A program made the translations under genes and the position numbers. Positions 7,039-13,598 of a stretch of DNA of 14,592 nt are shown here, piece after piece (positions within the stretch are counted from its first letter, which is position 1; each line of letters opens with the position of its first letter). The notes beneath the pieces are model-generated. The model was not told where the DNA came from. It searched no databases and saw only the letters and a list, made by a program, of their open reading frames with translations. This DNA comes from Armatimonadota bacterium. Its GTDB lineage: Bacteria; Vulcanimicrobiota; JACPDS01. Location of the stretch: the NCBI GenBank assembly GCA_016183885.1, contig JACPDS010000174.1, positions 1 to 14,592 of the forward strand, written 5' to 3'.

Positions 7039-8394
7039 ATGCAAAATATTGGTTTATCGCCGGAAATAGAACAATGTTGGCAGGAATGTTTAAAAATTAT
7101 GGAAAATAAATTAGAAAAACCTACTTTTGAAATTGGATTAAAAAATAGCAAGCTATTATCTCTTACTCAAGACGTATTACAAATAGGCGTTCCCAGTAAA
7201 TTTGCTAGAGATTGGCTAAACAATAGGTGTTCAGATTTAGTTAATAATACTTTTCAAAATTTATTAGGGAAAAAAATTTATTTATCTTTTTCGGTTTATG
7301 AAAATAATACTTCTTCTAAAGAAAATAATTTTATGTTAAATAATTATAATAATAATTTCTCCGGAGAAATTTTGTCTTTTCTTAATCCTAAATATACCTT
7401 TGATTCTTTTATTGTAGGCAACAGCAATCATTTTGCCTGCGCAGCTTCTTTAGCGGTAGCAAGCGCTCCTGCTAAAACTTATAACCCTCTTTTTATTTAT
7501 GGCGGGGTGGGATTGGGAAAAACTCATTTAATGCATGCTATAGGACATTTAGCTTTAAATAAGTATCCTCTTTATAAAATAGCTTATGTTTCTACTGAAA
7601 AATTTACCAATGAATTAATTACCGCAATTTCTGAAAGACAAACTCTTCAATTTAGAAACAAGTATCGAAGAGTAGATCTTCTTTTGGTGGACGATATTCA
7701 ATTTTTAATAAAAAAAGAAAGCACTCAGGAAGAATTTTTTCACACTTTTAATGAACTTCATGGCGCTAATAAACAAATTGTGATTACTAGTGACCGGTCC
7801 CCTAAAGAAATTCCTGCTTTAGAAGAAAGGCTTCGTTCTAGATTTGAATGGGGATTAATTGCCGATATTCAAACGCCTGACCTGGAAACCAGAGAAGCCA
7901 TTTTAAGAAAAAAAGCTGAAATTGAAAAGGTAGATGTTCCCAATGATGTAATTTCTTTTATTGCAGAAAAAATTCCCTCTAATATTAGGGAATTAGAAGG
8001 CGCTTTAATTAGAATAATCGCTTTTGCTTCTTTACATAAAAAAGAAATTACATTAACTTTGGCTTTTGAATCTTTAAAAGAAATACTTCCCAAAGAAGAG
8101 TCTAACTTTATTAATTTAGATTCAATTAAAAATAAAGTGGCTGAATATTTTGGAATAAAAATGGAAGAATTGATAGGAGAAAAAAGGGAGCAGCGTTTTG
8201 TTTTTCCCAGACAAGTTGCCATGTTTTTAGCCCGCGAATTATCCGGAGCTTCTTATCCTGAAATTGCAAGAAATTTTGGAGGAAAAGATCATTCAACAGT
8301 AATTCATGCTTATAAAAAAATAAGAGAAAACCTTAAAAATTCTCAAATAAAAAGTACGGTTGAAAAAATAAAAAATATTTTGGGCGTTTGTTGA
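7039..8394 (+). CDS. dnaA: Chromosomal replication initiator protein DnaA
   Basis: DnaA is the AAA+ initiator that binds DnaA boxes, melts oriC and loads the helicase. In 451 residues, domain I is at about 1-80 (IEQCWQECLKIMENKLEKPTF, inside 10-30). A short Asn-rich linker (about 88-110) stands for domain II. Domain III has Walker A GGVGLGKTH at 155-163, Walker B LLLVDDIQF at 214-222, and the arginine finger in ERLRSRFEWGL near 263-273. Domain IV has the box-binding signature FPRQVAMFLARELSG (389-403) and GGKDHSTVIHAYKKI (414-428). The ATG at 7039 matches the family start; an upstream in-frame TTG at 6976 would add 21 unrelated residues. AGGGGGG lies only three bases before the ATG, an unusually tight ribosome-binding site. 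The gene stands alone, with DnaA boxes on both sides. Confidence 0.98.
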   Translation: MQNIGLSPEIEQCWQECLKIMENKLEKPTFEIGLKNSKLLSLTQDVLQIGVPSKFARDWLNNRCSDLVNNTFQNLLGKKIYLSFSVYENNTSSKENNFMLNNYNNNFSGEILSFLNPKYTFDSFIVGNSNHFACAASLAVASAPAKTYNPLFIYGGVGLGKTHLMHAIGHLALNKYPLYKIAYVSTEKFTNELITAISERQTLQFRNKYRRVDLLLVDDIQFLIKKESTQEEFFHTFNELHGANKQIVITSDRSPKEIPALEERLRSRFEWGLIADIQTPDLETREAILRKKAEIEKVDVPNDVISFIAEKIPSNIRELEGALIRIIAFASLHKKEITLTLAFESLKEILPKEESNFINLDSIKNKVAEYFGIKMEELIGEKREQRFVFPRQVAMFLARELSGASYPEIARNFGGKDHSTVIHAYKKIRENLKNSQIKSTVEKIKNILGVC

Positions 8395-8401
8395 TAAACC
8401 T

Positions 8402-8531
8402 TGTGAAAAAATGTTATCATTTATATTTAATTATATTTATTAGAAAATTTTTTATTTAATGAACAGATTCTCCACAAGTTTATTAGAAAAGATTTTGTTT
8501 TATTTAAAAATATTTTTTATTTTTTTCCACA
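8402..8531. promoter_or_regulatory. DnaA-box cluster between dnaA and dnaN (oriC, second part)
   Basis: Three DnaA-box-like 9-mers lie downstream of dnaA: TGTGAAAAA at 8402-8410 (minus orientation), TTCTCCACA at 8468-8476 and TTTTCCACA at 8523-8531. None is the perfect TTATCCACA. They lead directly into the trio and AT-rich elements, as in bipartite Firmicutes-type origins. Confidence 0.72.
8436..8490 (+). repeat. Twelve-base direct repeat pair in the dnaA-dnaN spacer
   Basis: TTTATTAGAAAA occurs at 8436-8447 and again at 8479-8490, 43 bases apart start to start, about four helical turns. The second copy lies two bases after the TTCTCCACA DnaA-like box. No family of origin iterons is known to me with this sequence. 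Confidence 0.5.
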
Positions 8532-8541
8532 ATATTTATTC

Positions 8542-8556
8542 TTACTATTACTACTA
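8542..8556 (-). promoter_or_regulatory. DnaA-trio element of the basal unwinding system
   Basis: The minus strand reads TAG-TAG-TAA-TAG-TAA, five consecutive trinucleotides matching the DnaA-trio consensus 3'-[G/A]A[T/A]-5' described for B. subtilis. The array starts 10 nt after the TTTTCCACA box (8523-8531) and is followed at once by an A/T-only tract. This order (box, spacer, trio, AT-rich) is that of the B. subtilis basal unwinding system. DnaA would load from the box and stretch one strand along the trios. Confidence 0.72.
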
Positions 8557-8589
8557 TATATAAATATTTATATATATAATATTAATAAT
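8555..8589. other. AT-only tract, likely DNA unwinding element of oriC
   Basis: Thirty-five consecutive A/T bases, rich in TpA steps (TATATAAATATTTATATATA pattern), directly abut the DnaA-trio array and end just before the dnaN promoter. TpA-rich sequence melts most easily, and the position is that expected of the unwinding element. Confidence 0.65.
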
Positions 8590-8591
8590 GC

Positions 8592-8620
8592 TTGTTAAAA
8601 ACATGCGAAGGAGATATAAT
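8592..8620 (+). promoter_or_regulatory. Promoter of the dnaN operon
   Basis: TTGTTA (8592-8597) and a perfect TATAAT (8615-8620) are separated by exactly 17 nt. This is the best sigma-70-type promoter in the window. Transcription would start near 8627 and leave a leader of about 180 nt before dnaN. It lies only a few bases from the unwinding tract, so dnaN transcription could affect origin opening. Confidence 0.7.
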
Positions 8621-8718
8621 AAAAAAACTTAAATATCCGGGGGTTTTATTTTATTTTTGAAAAGGATTTATGTAATTAAAAGATAAATTTTTAAGAAAAC
8701 AGAGAACGCAAAGTTTTA

Positions 8719-8770
8719 TTTCCGGAATATAAAATTCCACCAAAGCCAAAGACCGGAAAATATTTTTTTT
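8719..8770 (+). promoter_or_regulatory. Attenuator-like structure in the dnaN leader
   Basis: TTTCCGG (8719-8725) can pair with CCGGAAA (8753-8759), a 7-bp stem closely followed by eight T residues (8763-8770), which looks like an intrinsic terminator with a long loop. A competing hairpin, GGAAT (8724-8728) with ATTCC (8734-8738), uses two bases of the same left arm, so both cannot fully form. The loop is long and the stem short, so real termination is uncertain. The leader also contains a third CCGG at 8637-8640. Confidence 0.35.
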
Positions 8771-8804
8771 CTGCGCACTATTTTTAATATTAAGGAGATA
8801 AAAA

Positions 8805-9956
8805 ATGAAAATTCATTTATCAAAAAAAGATTTAGAAAAGGGATTATCTTTTGTTTCAAGATGCACTAGTAATAAAAGTCCTTTGCCTATATTATCTTAT
8901 ATCATGTTTAAAAACGAAGGAGAAGATAGATTAAAATTATCTGCTACTGATTTGGAAATGGGAATAGAAATTTTTATAAAAGCTCAAATTTTAACAAAGG
9001 GATCTTTTTGTGTCCCTGCAAAAATTATTACCGAAATAATAAGTCAGTTGAATGGAGAAGATATTGTTTTAGAATTAAATGAATCTATATTGGAAATAAG
9101 AAATAAATTTTCAAAGTTTAATTTAAATATTTTGCCTGAAGAAGATTTTCCTGTTTTATCTTTTTCCAAGGAATTGCCGACAATTCAAATTTCTAAAAAA
9201 AAAATTAAAGAAATGATAAAAAATATTTCTTTTTCCGCAGCTTCTTTTGAAGAAGGAAAAACAATTTTAACAGGAGCTTTAATTTTATTAAAGGGGCAAT
9301 ATTTAAGTTTAGTTTCTACCGATGGAAGAAGATTGGCTAAAACAGAAACAAATTTAAAAGAAATATTTTCTAAAGAAGAAAAAAATATTATACCAATTAA
9401 AGCTCTTATAGAATTATCTAGAATGCTTTCAGAAGAAGAAGAACCCTTAGAAATAATAATAGAAAAGAACATGATCTTTTTTAGATTTAATGATATAAAT
9501 TTTTATTCCAGAAAAATAGAAGGAAAATATCCAAACTATGAGCAGGTAATTCCTAAAAACAACAACATAAAAGTAAAAATAAACAAAGAGAACTTAATTA
9601 ATTCTTTAAAAAGATCTTTAATTTTATCTCTGGAAAGAAAAAATTTAAATTTAGTAAGAATGAAAATAGAAGATAAAAAGATGTATCTTTTTTCTAATAC
9701 ACAAGACATGGGAAGCGCTTATGAAGAAATAGAAGTGGAAAAAGAAGGGGAAAATTTAGAAATAGCTTTTAATGGAAAGTTTCTTTTAGAATATATGCTT
9801 AATTCTCAAGAAGAAGAATTAATTTTTATGTTTTCTTCTGCCGTTGGAGCGGTTTTAATAAAACCTTTAAAAAATGAAAATTATATTTATATTTTAATGC
9901 CTATAAAAATTAAAGAAGAAGATACAAAAGAAAAAGAGTTAATAAAAAATGTATAA
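8805..9956 (+). CDS. dnaN: DNA polymerase III sliding clamp, beta subunit
   Basis: DnaN forms the ring-shaped dimer that tethers the replicative polymerase to DNA. The 383-residue protein spans three clamp domains. It starts MKIHLSKKDLEKGL and carries STDGRRLA at 171-178 and EGKYPNYEQVIP at 239-250. The usual clamp C-terminus appears as YIYILMPIKI (360-369), which contributes to the peptide-binding pocket. It then runs on for about 14 charged residues (KEEDTKEKELIKNV) not usual in the family, though the reading frame is continuous. The ATG has AAGGAG about 7-8 nt upstream. It is separated from dnaA by the origin rather than joined to it. Its last 8 bases overlap the start of the next gene, so the two are translationally coupled. 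Confidence 0.96.
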   Translation: MKIHLSKKDLEKGLSFVSRCTSNKSPLPILSYIMFKNEGEDRLKLSATDLEMGIEIFIKAQILTKGSFCVPAKIITEIISQLNGEDIVLELNESILEIRNKFSKFNLNILPEEDFPVLSFSKELPTIQISKKKIKEMIKNISFSAASFEEGKTILTGALILLKGQYLSLVSTDGRRLAKTETNLKEIFSKEEKNIIPIKALIELSRMLSEEEEPLEIIIEKNMIFFRFNDINFYSRKIEGKYPNYEQVIPKNNNIKVKINKENLINSLKRSLILSLERKNLNLVRMKIEDKKMYLFSNTQDMGSAYEEIEVEKEGENLEIAFNGKFLLEYMLNSQEEELIFMFSSAVGAVLIKPLKNENYIYILMPIKIKEEDTKEKELIKNV

Positions 9957-10920
9957 TTCTTACTTGATTAAACAAGGAGAAATTTTTAAAAAAGATATCC
10001 TTTTGGAGGAAGCAATAGATTTTTTAAAAGAGGAAGAATTTTTTATCTGGATAGATTTTTACAAACCAACAATAGAGGAAATAGAATATCTAAAAAAGTT
10101 TTTTAATTTTCATCCATTGTCTTTGGAAGATTGTCTTCATTTTGGACAGCGTCCAAAAATTGAAGAATATAACGGGTATTCTTTTATTGTCACCTATGAA
10201 GCTTTTTTAAAAGAGGAAGAATTTGATACAAATCAAATCGGCATATTTTTTGGTCATAAATTTTTTATAACTATTCATTTAGAAGAAGTATTTGCCATTA
10301 AAGGAGTTATTAAGAGATTAGAAGATGATGAAAAGCGTTTTAAAATAGATTGCGGATATTTTCTTTATCATTTAATGGATGAAGTGGTAGATAATTATTT
10401 TTTAATTTTAAATAAATTTGAAGAGTCTATAGATTTGTTAGAAAGCCAGGTTTTGGTTAATCAATCTACAGAAAGCTTAAATAAAATATTTCATTTAAGA
10501 AAAACCTTAATTAATTTTAGAAAGATTTGTTCGCCCCAAAGAGAAGTTTTGAACAACTTGATTTCCCGAGTACATCCCCAAATTAATGAAATAATTCAAA
10601 CGTATTTAAGAGATGTTTACGATCACTTAATCCGGTTATATGATATTACCGAAACTAACAGGGAAATTTTATCTAATGCTATGGAAATTTATCTTACAAT
10701 GACTTCTAATCGTTTAAACGAAACAATGAAAAAACTAACGGTTTTAGCCACCTTTTTTATGCCGATTACTTTTATTGCTGGTTTATTGGGAATGAATATT
10801 AAATTTCCTCCAATTATAACTTATTATGACACAGGAAATTTATTTTGGATAATTTTAATTCTAATGGGAACAATCAATCTTTATATGATATATTTTTTTA
10901 TTCATAAAAGGTGGTTATAG
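9949..10920 (+). CDS. corA: CorA-family divalent metal ion transporter
   Basis: This is a predicted inner-membrane pentameric channel for Mg2+ or a related divalent cation. The 323 residues show a large cytoplasmic domain (1 to about 260) including HPLSLEDCLHFGQRPKIEEY (55-74), a typical CorA block. A long helical stalk follows (about 150-262). Two C-terminal membrane helices (about 263-284 and 297-317) are joined by the diagnostic GMN motif at 281-283, here in the context LLGMNIKFPP. The protein ends HKRWL, a basic tail as expected. Substrate (Mg, Co, Ni, Zn) cannot be told from sequence. The start ATG overlaps the dnaN stop by 8 nt, and I see no strong Shine-Dalgarno, so it probably depends on dnaN translation. 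Neighbour downstream is an LCP gene 3 nt away. Confidence 0.93.
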   Translation: MYNSYLIKQGEIFKKDILLEEAIDFLKEEEFFIWIDFYKPTIEEIEYLKKFFNFHPLSLEDCLHFGQRPKIEEYNGYSFIVTYEAFLKEEEFDTNQIGIFFGHKFFITIHLEEVFAIKGVIKRLEDDEKRFKIDCGYFLYHLMDEVVDNYFLILNKFEESIDLLESQVLVNQSTESLNKIFHLRKTLINFRKICSPQREVLNNLISRVHPQINEIIQTYLRDVYDHLIRLYDITETNREILSNAMEIYLTMTSNRLNETMKKLTVLATFFMPITFIAGLLGMNIKFPPIITYYDTGNLFWIILILMGTINLYMIYFFIHKRWL

Positions 10921-10923
10921 CCT

Positions 10924-12147
10924 ATGAAAAAAAGCAGAAAAATTTTATTATATATTTTATTGTTCGTCGGCATAGTTTTTTTAGCAGTTTTAGCATATTT
11001 ATATAAAAATATTTCCAAAGAAAATAAAGCTTCTTTAGCCGATATAGTAAACCTTATAGTTAATCCGGGAGAAACAGTTTTTGCAGGAAAAGAAAGAATA
11101 AATATTTTATGTTTAGGCTTAGATTATAATTATACCGAGAAAGGCATTATTTTTTCTAAAGGAGCACGCACAGATACAATTTTCTTAATAAGCCTAGAAA
11201 TTAACAATCGAAATATTAATATTTTGTCTGTTCCCCGAGATATCCGTGTATTAATTTCGCCTGTTTATGGCTATGATAAAATTAATGCCGCTTATGCTTT
11301 AGGAGAGATTAAACAGGCCCAAGAAACGATCAAAAATTTTTTAGGAATACCAATCGATTATTATGTAATTTTAAGAATCAAAGAAGTTAAAAGCCTGGTT
11401 AATGCTCTTGGAGGAGTAGAAATAAATGTGGAAAAAGACATTAAATATGACGATAATTGGGGGAAATTACATGTTCATTTAAAAAAGGGATTTCAGCGCT
11501 TAAACGGAGAAGAAGCTGTAGGATATTGTCGATTTAGATATGACCCAGAAGGAGACTGGGGAAGAATTCGCCGTCAGCAGCAATTTTTAAAAGCTTTATT
11601 TAAAGAAATAAAAAAACCTGTTAATATAATACATTTGGAAAAATTTTCTCGTTTAAGCAAAGATTTTTTAGAAACCAATCTCTCAATTATTCAAATTGTT
11701 GATTTGGCCAGATTATATAAAAATTTTGAAAATAAAAATTTTCACCTAACAACGCTTACGGGAAAAGAAGAAACGATCAATGGAATAAGCTATATTATTC
11801 CCAACGAGGGGGAAAAAGTTCATTTAATAAACAGGCTTTTTTTAGGAATCGAAGGCTATAACCCATCCGATCTTAAAATAGAGATTTTAAATGGAAGCGA
11901 AGCAAAAGGATTAGGAGATCTTTTAGCAAATAAATTAAACAGCATAGGATTTCAAATCGTAAATGTTGCCAATGCAGAGAAAAAATATCCAAATACTGAA
12001 ATTATAGATTATAAAAATAATTCTCCGGGAATAAATTTAATTTTAAACTATATAAATCCCGCCCGAATAATAAATTCTAATAAAGAAAAAGACAGCAACA
12101 TAGATTTTACAATTATTATAGGGAAAGACTTTACTTTTAAAAATTAA
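10924..12147 (+). CDS. LytR-CpsA-Psr (LCP) family cell-wall ligase with LytR_C domain
   Basis: LCP proteins transfer lipid-linked glycopolymers to peptidoglycan outside the membrane. The 407-residue protein has a short basic N-terminus and one membrane helix (about 7-27). The LCP catalytic domain runs about 59-230: ARTDTIFL (81-88), SVPRD (102-106), YDKINAAYA (117-125), GGVEINV (163-169), and the Arg-rich RFRYDPEGDWGRIRRQQQFL (203-222). The conserved Asp and Arg residues that bind the pyrophosphate are present. A C-terminal LytR_C domain is likely from LKIEILNGSEAKGLGDLLANKL (within 317-338) to the end (IDFTIIIGKDF, 393-403). The start follows corA by 3 nt with no clear Shine-Dalgarno. Which polymer it attaches is not indicated here. 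Confidence 0.92.
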   Translation: MKKSRKILLYILLFVGIVFLAVLAYLYKNISKENKASLADIVNLIVNPGETVFAGKERINILCLGLDYNYTEKGIIFSKGARTDTIFLISLEINNRNINILSVPRDIRVLISPVYGYDKINAAYALGEIKQAQETIKNFLGIPIDYYVILRIKEVKSLVNALGGVEINVEKDIKYDDNWGKLHVHLKKGFQRLNGEEAVGYCRFRYDPEGDWGRIRRQQQFLKALFKEIKKPVNIIHLEKFSRLSKDFLETNLSIIQIVDLARLYKNFENKNFHLTTLTGKEETINGISYIIPNEGEKVHLINRLFLGIEGYNPSDLKIEILNGSEAKGLGDLLANKLNSIGFQIVNVANAEKKYPNTEIIDYKNNSPGINLILNYINPARIINSNKEKDSNIDFTIIIGKDFTFKN

Positions 12148-12149
12148 AA

Positions 12150-12677
12150 ATGAAAAAATTAAGTTTTTATAAATTAATCATAAATTTTTTAGTGCTTTTT
12201 TTATTTGCTTCGCTAAGCGCCCAAGAGCTTCCAAAAATTTATTTTAATCGGGAAGCTCAAAGGCCGGTTTTAAATTTAATTAATCAGGCTAAAAATTCTA
12301 TAGAAGCAGAAATGTTTGTTTTAAGCGACATAGAAGTTATTAGAGCTTTAATTCAAGCAAAAAAAAGGGGGGTAAAAATCAAAATTCTTTTAGACTTAAA
12401 TCAAAAAAGCAGTCAAAAAAAAATTCCCGAATTTTTTGCAAATGGCATAGAAATCAAAGGATTCTTAAACAAAAAAGGAATCTTAATGCATCGTAAAATT
12501 GCCCTGTTTGACAAAAAATTTCTTTTTTTAGGCTCAACCAATTGGACATTTAATGGTTTTCATAAAAACCAAGAAGTAGATTTACTTTTAGATGATTCAA
12601 AAATAATTCAAGAATTTTTAAAGCAGTTTAAAAAAGATTGGGAAAAAGGAAAAAAATTTTCTAAAGAAAATACTTAA
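12150..12677 (+). CDS. Secreted single-HKD phospholipase D-like protein (Nuc-type)
   Basis: This 175-residue protein is a single-domain member of the PLD superfamily, similar in size to the periplasmic endonuclease Nuc, which works as a dimer. An N-terminal signal peptide (basic residues, hydrophobic stretch 8-22, possible cleavage after SLSA at 24) predicts export. The HKD motif is complete: H114, K116 and D121 in MHRKIALFD, followed by GSTNWT at 128-133 and a conserved E142 in NQEVDLLL. It could cleave nucleic acids or phosphodiesters; the sequence cannot tell which. The ATG lies 2 nt after the LCP stop and has no visible Shine-Dalgarno, so translation probably re-initiates from the upstream gene. 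The +1 frame stays open past the stop at 12677, which is treated separately. Confidence 0.86.
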   Translation: MKKLSFYKLIINFLVLFLFASLSAQELPKIYFNREAQRPVLNLINQAKNSIEAEMFVLSDIEVIRALIQAKKRGVKIKILLDLNQKSSQKKIPEFFANGIEIKGFLNKKGILMHRKIALFDKKFLFLGSTNWTFNGFHKNQEVDLLLDDSKIIQEFLKQFKKDWEKGKKFSKENT

Positions 12678-12694
12678 GGATATTTATTTTCCTT

Positions 12695-12772
12695 TTGACC
12701 CAAACGACGTAATATCGGGGCCTGTAGCGAAAGTTAGAAGGCAAATATATATGCCTATTTGAAACGCCGCTA
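12695..12772 (+). other. Unassigned G+C-enriched, possibly structured leader before the foldase gene
   Basis: The 115-nt gap between the PLD-like and PpiC genes contains an island clearly richer in G+C than its surroundings. Possible helices are CCC/GGG (12699-12701 with 12717-12719), TAGCG/CGCTA (12725-12729 with 12768-12772) enclosing the hairpin AGGCA/TGCCT (12739-12743 with 12752-12756, 8-nt loop). The outer helix ends five bases before the AAAGGAGG ribosome-binding site at 12777-12784. I could not match it to any riboswitch class I know. Alternatively it is coding: the +1 frame is open here up to a TGA ending at 12763. Confidence 0.35.
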
Positions 12773-12792
12773 AAATAAAGGAGGAAGTTAAC

Positions 12793-13596
12793 TTGAAAAA
12801 AATTGAAAAAAGCATTCTAGGGATAAGCATATTCTTAATTTTCTTATTGGGAGGCTGCAGCAAGCCGATAGCCATTATAAATGGAGAAAAAATAACCCAA
12901 AAAGAATTTCACAAGGAGCTGGAAAAACGATTTGGCAAGCAAATGATTGAAGATATAATTTTAGAAAAGCTAATTTTTCAATCGGCTAAAAAAGAAAACA
13001 TAAAAGTTTCTCCCAAGGAAATTGAAGAAAAAATAAATGAAATGAAAAATAATCCGCAATTTGAAATGCTTTTAAAGATGCAAAATTTAACCCTAAAAGA
13101 CATAGAAAACAGAATAACTTTAATGTTCACATTAAGAAAATTAATTTCTAAAAGCATTTCCCAGCAAGAAAAAGAAGCTTTTTTTAACGCCCACAAAGAT
13201 CAATTAGAAGAAGTTAAAGCTTCTCATATATTAGTTAAAACCTTAAAAGAAGCGGTAGATATTTTAAACAAATTAAACAAAGGCGAAAACTTTGCTTCTT
13301 TAGCAAAAAGATATTCAATTGATCCGGGCAGCAAAAATTCTAATGGGGAATTAGGATACTTTAATCGTTCGCGGATGGATCCTAAATTTTCAGAAGCAGC
13401 CTTTAAACTAGAAGTAAGCCAAATCAGTTCCCCGATAAAGACCAGTTTTGGTTATCATATTATTAAATGCGAAGGAAAGAAAAAAACTTCCGAGGAACTT
13501 AAAGATAAAATAGAAGACGCCGCAATTACTCAAGAACAAACTAAAAATTATATAGAAAAATTACGCAAAAACGCTCAAATAAAGACCAATCTTTAA
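12793..13596 (+). CDS. PpiC/parvulin-type peptidyl-prolyl isomerase lipoprotein (PrsA/SurA-like)
   Basis: This is a predicted extracytoplasmic foldase anchored by lipid. The 267 residues begin with a lipoprotein signal (basic MKKIEK, hydrophobic 8-19, lipobox LLGGC with Cys22). An N-terminal SurA_N-like helical region follows (about 27-125, INGEKITQKEFHKEL). A single parvulin domain spans about 140-228 (KASHILVKT at 142-150, GELGYFNRSRMDPKFSEAAF at 185-204, TSFGYHIIK at 217-225). A Lys-rich tail ends the protein. The start is TTG at 12793: AAAGGAGG sits 8 nt upstream and this start gives an intact signal peptide, while no suitable ATG exists nearby. PrsA and SurA both have this plan; the lipid anchor is PrsA-like. 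mazG follows after 2 nt. Confidence 0.9.
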   Translation: MKKIEKSILGISIFLIFLLGGCSKPIAIINGEKITQKEFHKELEKRFGKQMIEDIILEKLIFQSAKKENIKVSPKEIEEKINEMKNNPQFEMLLKMQNLTLKDIENRITLMFTLRKLISKSISQQEKEAFFNAHKDQLEEVKASHILVKTLKEAVDILNKLNKGENFASLAKRYSIDPGSKNSNGELGYFNRSRMDPKFSEAAFKLEVSQISSPIKTSFGYHIIKCEGKKKTSEELKDKIEDAAITQEQTKNYIEKLRKNAQIKTNL

Positions 13597-13598
13597 AC

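Noticed and set aside
8662..8675. AAAGGA followed by ATG-TAA in the dnaN leader, a possible start-stop element.
   Set aside because: A single minimal start-stop pair is easily formed by chance in this base composition; nothing else supports it.
9185..9472. Minus-strand 95-codon frame inside dnaN, and similar antisense frames at 1733-1996, 5753-6040, 7869-8222 and 12978-13196.
   Set aside because: Each lies wholly within a well-identified gene on the other strand and shows no family motif.
12695..12725. TTGACC as a -35 box for a foldase promoter.
   Set aside because: The expected -10 position is occupied by GGGGCCT, with no TATAAT-like sequence.
12684..12875. Minus-strand frame of 63 codons over the island and the foldase start.
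   Set aside because: It runs antisense through the foldase signal peptide and ribosome-binding site and has no recognisable domain.
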